Shown here: positions 20,639 through 27,830 of the stretch, in pieces
Layout of the letters: every line of letters starts with the position of its first letter
How positions within the stretch are numbered: position 1 is the first letter of the stretch
DNA from: Candidatus Blackburnbacteria bacterium RIFCSPHIGHO2_12_FULL_44_25
GTDB lineage: Bacteria; Patescibacteriota; Microgenomatia; UBA8517; UBA10165
Reading direction: 5' to 3'
DNA length: 43,739 bases
Assembly: GCA_001816455.1 (NCBI GenBank)
Contig: MHCB01000006.1
Span: forward strand, 1 to 43,739
Notes under the pieces: generated by a model
Told to the model about the DNA's origin: nothing
The model's database searches: none
The model's input: the letters and a program-made list of their open reading frames with translations, nothing else
Made by a program: the position numbers and the translations under genes

Positions 20639-21521
20639 TTTTCAGACTATTTTCTACCTGGTTTACCACATCTTCTACGTTTTTTAGGAGAGACTTTGTG
20701 AATTTCCACTCTTTATTAACACTGTGAGTTGCTGTTTTTATGTTTTTTCTTGCCTGGTTGATTGATTTTGTGAAAGGATTTCCTTCAAGCAATGGAAAGG
20801 AGTGGTAACCCGATTTCCTGTCCTCCTCGACCTCTATTATATCGTCTATCAATTGAAGGGCTAAGGCGTAATGAGTCGCGAACTTTGTGAGTTTCTTTCG
20901 CAGGTCGTTCCTTCCGCAAAATTCTAGTGCGGTATGAGAACCTATTTTAATAAGTTCCGCCCCATCTGCGACCCCTTTTTTATAGTCTAAGAAATTTTTA
21001 GGAGATTTTTTCCATAAAAGTTCAACTCTTTTTTGTTGTAAAAAATGATTTCTATTTACTATGTCTATTAGGATCTTGGCTATATTTTTGTACCCATTTT
21101 CGATAAGATTTTTGATAGCTTCCAGAGAAGCAATGTTGCCGGCGTATATCAATGCTGCAAGATCACTTTGATCGTTTGGTGTTTCATCCACAGCATCGTC
21201 ATGACTTGAGATTTGGAGAGAAATTGTGCCAATGCTGGATAGAATGGTCTCCGGGCATTTTTTTCCAAGGTCTAGGCATAGATAATCACAAACCGCTATC
21301 GGACCAATTGCGATTATTTTGCGATGCAGTGTATCGAATACTTGCGACAGATTCCTGTTCTTATATTTTCTCTTAAGAGCATGTTCTTGCCGGGTTAGTA
21401 TGTCTGTGTATTTTTTGATTCTATGGGGTATCAGGGGAATTAATAAGCCAGAGGAGTGGATCTTGGCAGATGGAATGTTGCCTACTTTATTCACTTGTCT
21501 GGGATAGTATACCAGACGCAC
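20628..21521 (-). CDS. Class I isoprenoid synthase-like protein
   Basis: A 297-aa helical protein with both Asp-rich metal motifs of trans-prenyl diphosphate or terpene synthases: SSHDDAVDETPND (first, about 105-117) and ALQLIDDIIEVEED (second, about 221-234). The first has D-D-A-V-D, which fits DDxxD. The region between them is shorter and less conserved than in classical FPP/GGPP synthases. It may be a chain-elongating synthase, a squalene/phytoene-type head-to-head synthase, or a terpene cyclase. The start is GTG at 21519-21521. It is first in the operon with Nudix, kinase and cis-prenyltransferase genes, and a 24-bp near-palindrome lies just upstream. Confidence 0.72.
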   Translation of the reverse strand: MRLVYYPRQVNKVGNIPSAKIHSSGLLIPLIPHRIKKYTDILTRQEHALKRKYKNRNLSQVFDTLHRKIIAIGPIAVCDYLCLDLGKKCPETILSSIGTISLQISSHDDAVDETPNDQSDLAALIYAGNIASLEAIKNLIENGYKNIAKILIDIVNRNHFLQQKRVELLWKKSPKNFLDYKKGVADGAELIKIGSHTALEFCGRNDLRKKLTKFATHYALALQLIDDIIEVEEDRKSGYHSFPLLEGNPFTKSINQARKNIKTATHSVNKEWKFTKSLLKNVEDVVNQVENSLKNAK

Positions 21522-21542
21522 TGCATGCCTGCTGCGTAGTTT

Positions 21543-21566
21543 GCGGCTTCTGGTTAACCAGACCGC
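21543..21566. promoter_or_regulatory. Near-perfect palindrome upstream of the isoprenoid operon
   Basis: GCGG-CT-TCTGGTTAACCAGA-CCGC is centred on the perfect 10-bp palindrome TGGTTAACCA. It lies 22 nt upstream of the GTG start of the isoprenoid synthase-like gene and abuts hairpin repeat copy 1. It has no T-run, so an operator or a recombination site is more likely than a terminator. Confidence 0.45.
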
Positions 21567-21584
21567 ACTTCCGATGTGTGATGT
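21565..21584. repeat. Short hairpin repeat, copy 1 (partly eroded)
   Basis: The sequence GCACTTCCGATGTGTGATGT matches copies 2 (23194-23216) and 3 (30980-31002), but the left arm has changed (CCGCAC instead of ATCACAC), leaving a 3-bp stem. The gap 21522-21815 also holds the palindrome and a gene remnant; nothing else is evident. Confidence 0.65.
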
Positions 21585-21623
21585 TTGTTGGGAGACGAAT
21601 TTCTAACTTAGTGAATAGGATGA

Positions 21624-21812
21624 GCCGTTTCAAGATTTGATAATATTCCACAAAAAAGGTTTAATTTAGTACTCACAGGAGCACAAGATTCTTACTTATC
21701 CTGGGCTGCATACAGCTACAAAAAGAATAAGACTGAGATAATACACGAATCACTTAACAAACAAATGGAAAAAGACCAAGTTTACAAGAAATACTTATCT
21801 AGACAGTCTTAA
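21624..21812 (+). pseudogene. Gene remnant before the Nudix gene
   Basis: A 62-codon open stretch reads ...SRFDNIPQKRFNLVLTG and then DSYLSWAAYSYKKNKTEIIH, with a stop 3 nt before the Nudix ATG. It has no usable start codon: the nearest ATG (21620) is one frame off and gives only MSRFKI before a stop. The protein-like composition and tight junction suggest a frameshifted or truncated gene formerly translated ahead of the Nudix gene. I do not recognise the family. Confidence 0.35.
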
Positions 21813-21815
21813 TTT

Positions 21816-22271
21816 ATGGACGCATATGTAGGTGTAGTTCTAATTGACGCCAAAGAGCGTGTCTTTCTTATTAAGGAAGATGACAAGAATCATATCTCAA
21901 GGGGTAGATGGAATCTTCCTGGCGGCTCTGTTGACAGAAACGAATCTTTACCCGAAGCGGCACTTAGAGAAACAAAAGAGGAAACGGGCTGCGATGTAAG
22001 AATAACTTCTTTGCTGGGTGTTTATGAGTGTAAAAAGAGTGACAAGAATTGGCTTTATGTCGTATTCGAAGCAAGATTGGCTAAAGAGAGAAGGGGTAGA
22101 CCCGTAGATCCAGAAGTTAAAGAGGGTAAGTGGTTTACAAAAAATGAATTTCTACACCTGGACTCTTCTCAAATAGTTCACCCTGATATGCAACTTGTTT
22201 ATAACGTGGCTATCGGGGAACGTGGCTTGGATATAAACTGCGTAAAATATATTAATTACGACGACCAATAA
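21816..22271 (+). CDS. Nudix hydrolase (MutT-like)
   Basis: A 151-aa protein. GGSVDRNESLPEAALRETKE followed by ETG (about residues 36-58) is a complete Nudix box. MDAYVGVVLIDAKERVFLIK and RGRWNLPGG give the preceding strands, and KWFTKNEFLHLDS the usual W-F/L segment after it. It would hydrolyse a nucleoside diphosphate derivative; the substrate is unknown. It is on the forward strand in an otherwise reverse-strand neighbourhood and is bounded by repeats (hairpin copy 1 upstream, promoter copy B downstream), so it looks like part of a mobile or rearranged module. Confidence 0.85.
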   Translation: MDAYVGVVLIDAKERVFLIKEDDKNHISRGRWNLPGGSVDRNESLPEAALRETKEETGCDVRITSLLGVYECKKSDKNWLYVVFEARLAKERRGRPVDPEVKEGKWFTKNEFLHLDSSQIVHPDMQLVYNVAIGERGLDINCVKYINYDDQ

Positions 22272-22274
22272 GCT

Positions 22275-22331
22275 GGGGGAGGTTTGCCTGCTCCATACCT
22301 TATGTTAGAATCTCTATCTGTGTTTTGTCAA
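22275..22331 (-). repeat. Promoter-plus-start repeat, copy B (orphan)
   Basis: Reverse strand: TTGACA (22326-22331), 18 nt, TAACAT (22302-22307), 5 nt, then ATG and codons for MEQANLPQLIGRRN and a stop. The match to copies A and C ends after about eight codons. No gene follows in this orientation; transcription would run antisense into the Nudix gene. The -35 box overlaps the end of the gene at 22328. Confidence 0.75.
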
Positions 22332-22993
22332 ACAATTTTTTCTTCGATTAGATGTTTGTTGTTCTCATAGTAATCTCTTATCCTTTCTATACCCGACCAC
22401 TCGGTTTCGCTGACATCTCTTTCCTCTTCACTTCTACTTTCATAATAGTAAACCTTGTCTATTGCATCTGACAGGGCACGGTTGAGATCGTGTTCCCACT
22501 CTGTCTCCATGTCCACAAACCTGTTGTGGCTATATAAATCAAAAGCTATGCCCTCTAAGTCACCTAGAGAAATTTTTCCGCCAAAAAAGTCTCTCAATAC
22601 CCTCAAGAATATATCTCTCGTTTTTTCCTCCCCAAGACCGTTCTTAGTAAAAGAGACCGTCTCTCGAAGGTATTCTAAAAATTTTTCTGATAAGGAAGTT
22701 TGATCTTTCATTTTTGAGTGTGGTGGGCAGCGGAGGCGATCACGATCCCTGTCGCCATGTAGCGACCCATGGGACCCAGACACCTCGCCAGTCCTGGAAT
22801 CGGTATCCCAGGAGAAGTGCCCACCGCCGTCAGACACTGACGTCGAATGATCTTTGCCCTTGCCGTCTTTGTCGAGGTCAACATGCCCGCGGTCCACATC
22901 ACCGAAATCAGAGCTATAGACATCTCCGCTTCGGTCGCCAGAGCTAGAGCCGTCGGAGTTGTCTGATCCGTTTGAGCCGTCTCGTTCTACCAC
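22328..22993 (-). CDS. Hypothetical protein with Gly/Ser/Asp-rich N-terminus
   Basis: A 221-aa protein of unknown family. Residues 1-95 are very rich in Gly, Ser and Asp (DGSNGSDNSDGSSSGDRSGD, then DHSTSVSDGGGHFSWDTDSR) and are encoded by clearly GC-richer DNA than the neighbourhood. The remaining 126 residues, from MKDQTSLSEKFLEYLRETVS on, are charged and helical. I start at GTG 22991-22993 because AAGGAG (reverse, 23002-23007) lies 8 nt upstream. If the N-terminal part were not translated, the ATG at 22711 would be the start. The gene sits between direct repeats B and C, and copy C supplies a promoter about 160 nt upstream. Confidence 0.5.
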   Translation of the reverse strand: MVERDGSNGSDNSDGSSSGDRSGDVYSSDFGDVDRGHVDLDKDGKGKDHSTSVSDGGGHFSWDTDSRTGEVSGSHGSLHGDRDRDRLRCPPHSKMKDQTSLSEKFLEYLRETVSFTKNGLGEEKTRDIFLRVLRDFFGGKISLGDLEGIAFDLYSHNRFVDMETEWEHDLNRALSDAIDKVYYYESRSEEERDVSETEWSGIERIRDYYENNKHLIEEKIV

Positions 22994-23111
22994 TTGTGTG
23001 GCTCCTTCTACCAACAAACTAGGGACATCAACGTTTCAGCGCACAAACAAATCTCGTTTGAGGCCACCTCCTTATTAAAGTACTGGTTAATTGTAGCAAG
23101 CGGGATCAACC

Positions 23112-23187
23112 GAGGAGGGTTTTTGTTGGGGAAGGTTTGCCTGCTCCATACTTTATATTAGAAGTGCGTGTTGTTCTTTGTCAAATT
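23112..23187 (-). repeat. Promoter-plus-start repeat, copy C
   Basis: Reverse strand: TTGACA (23179-23184), 18 nt, TAATAT (23155-23160), 5 nt, then ATG with the same MEQANLPQQKPSS codons as copy A. The frame continues VDPACYN and stops. Transcripts from it would reach the Gly/Ser/Asp-rich gene. Between this short ORF and that gene there is an AAGGAGGTG sequence (near 23070). Confidence 0.78.
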
Positions 23188-23193
23188 CCCTGT

Positions 23194-23216
23194 ATCACAC
23201 TTCCGATGTGTGATGT
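23194..23216. repeat. Short hairpin repeat, copy 2
   Basis: ATCACAC, loop TTCCGAT, GTGTGAT, then GT. A 7-bp perfect stem with a 7-nt loop, identical over 23 nt to copy 3 at 30980-31002 and in the same orientation. It lies 7 nt beyond repeat copy C, at the junction between that cassette and the forward biosynthetic operon. Confidence 0.8.
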
Positions 23217-23300
23217 ATCCGTATAGTTCTGATGTACAGGCTGGACAATTTATGAGCAGAAAAAGTCCAATGCGGGCCTAATTTGTGATAATATTTGGTT

Positions 23301-23402
23301 ATGGAATATAAGAAAGACCCACACGGTAGACGGCTTATCGATCAAGGAGGGATTCGAGTCGAAAGGAAAGGATTTTTGGGGGAAATGGTAGTGTCTTGCT
23401 GA
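23301..23402 (+). CDS. Possible 33-aa small protein
   Basis: ATG at 23301 opens a frame reading MEYKKDPHGRRLIDQGGIRV and on to GFLGEMVVSC. TAATAT (23289-23294) lies 6 nt upstream, matching the leaderless pattern of this genome, but no -35 is clear. It precedes the nucleotidyltransferase gene by 18 nt and could be the first gene of that operon. Short and without recognisable family, so coding status is uncertain. The rest of 23018-23420 holds only the repeats already listed. Confidence 0.35.
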   Translation: MEYKKDPHGRRLIDQGGIRVERKGFLGEMVVSC

Positions 23403-23420
23403 GAGCGAGCAATAGGAGAC

Positions 23421-24281
23421 ATGTCAAAATTACAAAAGAAAGTAAATGGTGGTGACTCTAAACTTGAAACGTTAATTTCTTCTTACCCTGGTCTGTTAAC
23501 CTATAAGGGTTTTTTATCTGATTTATATGATTTTTCTACAGAATCTTCTTTTGTAAGAGGTTTTTGGGTTCATGGGTCTCGTATTACTGGCTTTTACCAT
23601 GAATTTTCTGATCTAGATATAGCCTTTGTCTTGGATAGTGACAAATCCAAGGGGAAAATAAAAAACTACCTGTCCGGTAAAATTCACTACGATCCAAGTT
23701 TTCCAGAATACTTTCTAGACACTTTATGTGAATATTGGGAATTAAATGGTATAGAGGTTGGTGTTCACATTTATACCCTCAAAGAGGTAGGTGCCAAATT
23801 GTGTAGTTTAAACAGCTCTGTTGAATTTTTTGAGCGAACTCAGGCTTTTGTGGAACATGTTTTTCTTGAATCTCTTTTTTTGGTAGATAAGGGTATGGTT
23901 TTGAAAAAGTTCAAGGATAAGGCTTATAATTACCCGGAGGATATTCGCACTGAAATAATTGAACTTTACAAAAAGAGATTGGAGCAAAAATTTGTTTGGT
24001 GGCAGAAGCGCCCTATATGGAAAAGTGTTTTTGAAGAAATTACAGATTTGAAACTGATAATCGATGAGATATCTAAGTTACATTATGCAATTAATCGTAG
24101 ATATTATGTTTATGCTTTGAAGAGTTATGCAAAAGACTTAGAGACTTTAAAGCCAAATATTAAAGATGCAGTGTTTAGTATTTGTACTATAAATCCACAG
24201 AGTTTTGAAGGAAAGGACAAAAGGAAACTAATTATGCAAGTGTTCAGTAAATTAATGCGATATTATGATGAGTATAAGTAA
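23421..24281 (+). CDS. Nucleotidyltransferase-domain protein
   Basis: A 286-aa protein with a pol-beta-type nucleotidyltransferase core: FWVHGSRITGFYHEFSDLDI (about 48-67) contains the GS motif and the metal-binding D-x-D (64 and 66), and GIEVGVHIYT could give the third acidic strand. The C-terminal half is helical and charged, as in DUF4037 or aminoglycoside nucleotidyltransferase-like proteins. It would transfer a nucleotide monophosphate to a small molecule or protein; the acceptor is unknown. AGGAG lies very close to the ATG. It heads a run of forward genes for aldolase, dehydrogenase and adenylating enzymes. Confidence 0.75.
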   Translation: MSKLQKKVNGGDSKLETLISSYPGLLTYKGFLSDLYDFSTESSFVRGFWVHGSRITGFYHEFSDLDIAFVLDSDKSKGKIKNYLSGKIHYDPSFPEYFLDTLCEYWELNGIEVGVHIYTLKEVGAKLCSLNSSVEFFERTQAFVEHVFLESLFLVDKGMVLKKFKDKAYNYPEDIRTEIIELYKKRLEQKFVWWQKRPIWKSVFEEITDLKLIIDEISKLHYAINRRYYVYALKSYAKDLETLKPNIKDAVFSICTINPQSFEGKDKRKLIMQVFSKLMRYYDEYK

Positions 24282-24314
24282 AAAAGATTTTTAATGTAAA
24301 TTATTAGTTTGAAA

Positions 24315-25313
24315 ATGATTAAAATAGTTGACGTAACAATCCGCGATGGGGGTTATGAGAATAATTGGAATTTTTCGCTCAACTTCGTGGATTCTTTAAT
24401 AAGGGGTTTAGCCGAGGCTGGGATTGAATATATAGAAGTTGGGCATGGGTATGGGTTGGGGGGAGAAAGAGATTTTGGGGCTATGGCCCATACAGATAGA
24501 GAATATCTTGATTTAATAAACAAGATAAACATCAATGCCAAAATAGGAATGTTTGCAAATGTAAATATTTGCAAAGTTGATGATGTTAAACTGGCTGGAG
24601 AGTTTGGCCTTGACTTTTTAAGGGTTGGATTCATAGGATACAGAAGTCCCCATCCAATGTCGGGATTACCTCAGTTAGTTGGTGAGGCTAAAAGGCAAGG
24701 TATGTTTGTTTCAGTGAACATGGTGTTGTCAACTTTATATTCAGATAAAGATCTATTAGAAAATCTTAAATTCATTGAAGACCTGGGGTCAGATGTAATT
24801 TATTTGGTTGATAGTACGGGCGGTATGTTACCAAATGAGGTGACTAGAAAGATTGAACTCCTAAAAACTAATAGTAATATATTAGTGGGTTTCCATGGAC
24901 ATCAAAATTATGATTTGGCTGTGGCTAATTCACTGTCGGCTGTTAAAGCTGGTGCAGACTTTGTTGACGGAACACTGCTTGGTCTAGGTAGGGATCTTGG
25001 TAATGCTCAGCTTGAAATATTGATAAATGTACTTGAGGATTCTGGTTACAATCTGGAAATAGATTCCATGAAGCTTGTTGATCTAACCGATAGCGTGGTT
25101 TCATCTCTTTTTGAGAGGTCGCGAGGTGCACGGAAGCAAAATATATTGATGGCTAAATATGGAGTAATGAAACATTCCTTGGATCTTGCTTACAAAATTG
25201 CAGAAGAAAAGAAGGTGGATGTAAGAGAAGTGTTAGCCCTTATGAAAAACAAGAATATCCATTTTCCAACCTACGAGGAGGTTGTTGGTTATTTTGTTAG
25301 AGGAAACCGATGA
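24315..25313 (+). CDS. DRE-TIM aldolase, 4-hydroxy-2-oxovalerate aldolase-like
   Basis: A 332-aa TIM-barrel metalloenzyme. VDVTIRDGGYENNWNF (about 5-20) is the DRE-like metal-binding start, found here as R-D-G. YIEVGHGYGLGG, FLRVGFIGY and GFHGHQNYDLAVANS (His-x-His metal ligands) follow. VDGTLLGLGRDLGNAQLE is typical of HMG-lyase-like aldolases related to MhpE/DmpG. It would cleave or form a C-C bond between a 2-oxoacid and an aldehyde. Versions with DGGY...NNW are known from surface-glycan clusters, which I recall but cannot verify here. I start at ATG 24315 rather than a TTG at 24309. It overlaps the next gene by 4 nt. Confidence 0.85.
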   Translation: MIKIVDVTIRDGGYENNWNFSLNFVDSLIRGLAEAGIEYIEVGHGYGLGGERDFGAMAHTDREYLDLINKININAKIGMFANVNICKVDDVKLAGEFGLDFLRVGFIGYRSPHPMSGLPQLVGEAKRQGMFVSVNMVLSTLYSDKDLLENLKFIEDLGSDVIYLVDSTGGMLPNEVTRKIELLKTNSNILVGFHGHQNYDLAVANSLSAVKAGADFVDGTLLGLGRDLGNAQLEILINVLEDSGYNLEIDSMKLVDLTDSVVSSLFERSRGARKQNILMAKYGVMKHSLDLAYKIAEEKKVDVREVLALMKNKNIHFPTYEEVVGYFVRGNR

Positions 25314-26272
25314 AAGTTGTTGCTGTTGGAGGTTATATTTTTTTTAAGAAAGAGACTTATGCGAGACTTACAAAAGTTTCCGACTTCATGCATATTAAAG
25401 AGGAGCCTTCGGAAAAAGTTTTGGGGGACGCGGCCAAACAAGCTGATATTGTCGTAACTTACGGGAAAATCACCCCCTCGTTTATAAAAAAATATAGGCA
25501 CCTGAAAGCTATTATTGTATTGTCAACCGGAAAAGAAGACCTTGAAAGTGCAGAGATGTTAAATGCTGCTTCTGATTCGGATACTTTACTAATGTATACA
25601 CCGAAGTATTCAACGCAGTCTGTTGCTGAGTATACCTTAGCAGCACTGTTTTCCCTTCAAAGTAAAATATTGCTGGCTACAAGAGCCTCTTTTTTGGATC
25701 AGAGTTTTGGGGTGCTTGATTCTCAAAGGGTTTGTCTAACAAACAGTACAGTAGGAATTGTTGGTCTTGGACATATTGGTGCATATGTTGCAAACATATT
25801 GTCAAAACTAGACATAAACACTCTTGCATATACAAAGCACCCTGACGGCAAAAAACTTGATGATTATAGGGGATTTTTGACCTTTTCTCCCACTCTTGAG
25901 CATTTGTCATCTAACTCTAATTTTGTTGTGGTGACGTGCAGTTTAAACCCAGAAACTGTTGCTTTCCTCAATAAAACGTCCTTTTTTGATCATCTTAAAG
26001 CAGATGTTGGACTAATAAACACCGCTAGGGGAAGGATTTTCAATCCTGATGATTTATATAAATTTATTTCGGAAAAGAAGAAATCATGCCTTTTTGTAGA
26101 CGTTCTAGATTTCGATCTGGAAACTAACAACAAGCTGCGGCAGCTTCCCAATGTGTTTGTAACTCCACATATAGCTTTCAATAGTTTAGAAAGTCTTTAT
26201 AACTGCACAGATGTTGTTGTGGAAGACATTGGAAGTATATTAGCAGGCAAGCCTATTAACATTGTAAAATAG
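25310..26272 (+). CDS. D-isomer-specific 2-hydroxyacid dehydrogenase
   Basis: A 320-aa NAD(P)-dependent dehydrogenase. TVGIVGLGHIGAYVANIL (about 147-164) is the nucleotide-binding GxGxxG. GLINTARGRIFN contains the catalytic Arg, LFVDVLDFD the acidic residue and FVTPHIAFN the catalytic His. YSTQSVAEYTLAALF is the usual hinge helix. It would interconvert a 2-oxoacid and a D-2-hydroxyacid, which fits chemically with the 2-oxoacid aldolase just upstream. The ATG overlaps the aldolase stop (ATGA), and the next small ORF begins directly after its own stop, so translation is tightly coupled. Confidence 0.9.
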   Translation: MKVVAVGGYIFFKKETYARLTKVSDFMHIKEEPSEKVLGDAAKQADIVVTYGKITPSFIKKYRHLKAIIVLSTGKEDLESAEMLNAASDSDTLLMYTPKYSTQSVAEYTLAALFSLQSKILLATRASFLDQSFGVLDSQRVCLTNSTVGIVGLGHIGAYVANILSKLDINTLAYTKHPDGKKLDDYRGFLTFSPTLEHLSSNSNFVVVTCSLNPETVAFLNKTSFFDHLKADVGLINTARGRIFNPDDLYKFISEKKKSCLFVDVLDFDLETNNKLRQLPNVFVTPHIAFNSLESLYNCTDVVVEDIGSILAGKPINIVK

Positions 26273-26407
26273 ATGAGTGTCTTTGGTGGTCCGCCAAAAA
26301 TCCAGGTTGGGATGAGGCTTGATGTCAGGATTGAGTCGCTTCAACCGAATCGTCGGGACCCAACACGAAAGGATGTGAATCTTGAGTATGTTAGACATAT
26401 AAAATGA
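26273..26407 (+). CDS. 44-aa small protein, coupled on both sides
   Basis: The ORF reads MSVFGGPPKIQVGMRLDVRI, then ESLQPNRRDPTRKDVNLEYV and RHIK. Its ATG follows the dehydrogenase TAG with no gap, and its TGA overlaps the next ATG as ATGA. This layout argues that it is translated. It is basic and has no family that I recognise. It could also be a leftover segment of a disrupted gene, since the next ORF looks like the tail of an aminotransferase in another frame. Confidence 0.5.
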   Translation: MSVFGGPPKIQVGMRLDVRIESLQPNRRDPTRKDVNLEYVRHIK

Positions 26408-26607
26408 ATCTCCCACGAGGGATAAAAAATGAAAGATTCAACACACGACTTTACGAAATGTTTATAAAAAAGATGGCCGACAGAAATATTTTATTCCCTC
26501 CTTTACCAACAGAAACAGTTTTCCTATCTCCAGTTCACGAGGAAATAATAGACGATATTGAAAGAGCATTAAAAACTACTTTGTCAGAAATGAGGGATGC
26601 AAAATAG
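26404..26607 (+). CDS. Aminotransferase class III C-terminal-like fragment
   Basis: A 67-aa ORF. RLYEMFIKKMADRNILFPPL and ETVFLSPVHEEIIDDIERAL closely resemble the last helices of glutamate-1-semialdehyde-type class III aminotransferases (F-x-x-M-L-x-R-G-I-x-x-P-P ... S-x-x-H-T-x-x-D-I-D-x-T). The PLP-binding large domain is missing. Either this is the remnant of a deleted aminotransferase gene, or a stand-alone small subunit. The overlapping start and stop codons on its 5' side and the 2-nt gap to the next gene suggest it is still translated. Confidence 0.55.
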   Translation: MNLPRGIKNERFNTRLYEMFIKKMADRNILFPPLPTETVFLSPVHEEIIDDIERALKTTLSEMRDAK

Positions 26608-26609
26608 TT

Positions 26610-27830
26610 ATGAGTTCTCAAAGTTCAACCATCCTGAGTAATCTCAATAAGACAATAATGTCGGCCAAAAGGACACGGCTTTACAAGGATAAAAACCTGC
26701 ACAAAATAAATTCAATAAGCGAACTGTCGGGTCTTCCGTTTACCACAAAAGAAGATCTAAGGGGGGCTTATCCATATGGGGGCTTAGCAGTTTCCGAAGA
26801 TAAAATTATCGAGGTACATACTACGTCAGGAACCACAGGTAAGCCAACCCTTTCTTTTTTAACAAGAAAAGATCTTAACGAAAGCTCAAAGGCAATTTCT
26901 GAAGCCTGGAGGGCCTTTGGAATTACTAAAAATAGCAAAGTTATGTTCATCATGAGTTACGGTTTGTTTAGTGGAGCGGCTTTAAATACATATGCGATTC
27001 AGAGTATTGGTGCCTTTGTTCTTCCTGCAGGAATTCAGCCTGTAAAAACGCAGGTAGATTTTATGGTTGAATTTGGAATAGATACTGTTATCGCTACCCC
27101 AGGGTTTTTGCTTTATCTTTATGAGTGGATGGCTGCAAATGATTTTGATCGTAGTAGGCTCAAGCTGGTTAGGGCTATTGCCGCTGGTGAAGTCTATTCC
27201 AATAAAATACGAAGGGAAATCGAGAAGAAGCTCAAAATAAAAGTATTTGACCACTACGGATTGTGTGAAGTAAATACAGGAATAGCTTATGAATGTGACA
27301 AAATGCAAGGTCTACATGTGATAGACGATTATGTCGTTCCTGAGATAGTAGACCCTGAAACCGGAAAGGTAATGCCTGAAGGAGAGTATGGAGAACTTGT
27401 GCTGACAAGTCTCAAAAAAGACGCCTCCCCCATTGTTCGATATAAAACCAAGGATATTACTCGTATTATTCCCGGTAAATGCCCATGCGGTAGACATAGA
27501 ATCCGCATTGACAGAATAAAGGCTAGAGTCGGAGAAACGCTATTTATTAAGGGAATAAAGATTGATCCTTATGAGCTGAGGGATTTTATTAGGGAATATC
27601 TAGGAAAAAGCTTTTTTGGTGGAGACATGCAAATAGTTGTGAAAGATAATGACATAAAGTTTCTGCCAAAAATTTTTCTTAGTCTCGTCCAAAATGATGA
27701 AAAAATAATTAAGAGCTTGACGGAAAAGATATATGAACAGACAAGAACCAGGTTTATTGTTGAACATGCTGACCCACAGTTTTTTAATAGAGAGAAGAAC
27801 AATAAGGTTAAATTCATCCATCATGAATAA
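26610..27830 (+). CDS. PaaK-like adenylate-forming enzyme
   Basis: A 406-aa ANL-superfamily enzyme of the phenylacetate-CoA ligase branch. IIEVHTTSGTTGKPTLSFL (72-80 for the P-loop-like core) binds ATP phosphates. YGLCEVNTGIAYECD is motif A5, ELVLTSLKKDASPIVRYKTK-type reading gives the Y-x-T-x-D segment, and CPCGRHRIRIDRI is the Cys-containing motif typical of PaaK. It would activate a carboxylate as acyl-AMP and pass it to CoA or another thiol. It is followed by an ALDH-like gene overlapping by 8 nt; an activating enzyme plus reductase could convert a carboxylate to an aldehyde, as in LuxE/LuxC pairs. Confidence 0.85.
   Translation: MSSQSSTILSNLNKTIMSAKRTRLYKDKNLHKINSISELSGLPFTTKEDLRGAYPYGGLAVSEDKIIEVHTTSGTTGKPTLSFLTRKDLNESSKAISEAWRAFGITKNSKVMFIMSYGLFSGAALNTYAIQSIGAFVLPAGIQPVKTQVDFMVEFGIDTVIATPGFLLYLYEWMAANDFDRSRLKLVRAIAAGEVYSNKIRREIEKKLKIKVFDHYGLCEVNTGIAYECDKMQGLHVIDDYVVPEIVDPETGKVMPEGEYGELVLTSLKKDASPIVRYKTKDITRIIPGKCPCGRHRIRIDRIKARVGETLFIKGIKIDPYELRDFIREYLGKSFFGGDMQIVVKDNDIKFLPKIFLSLVQNDEKIIKSLTEKIYEQTRTRFIVEHADPQFFNREKNNKVKFIHHE

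Noticed and set aside
22714-22947. Forward frame opposite the Gly/Ser/Asp-rich region
   Set aside because: It is a complement of GC-rich codons, Arg/His-rich without motif or ribosome site.
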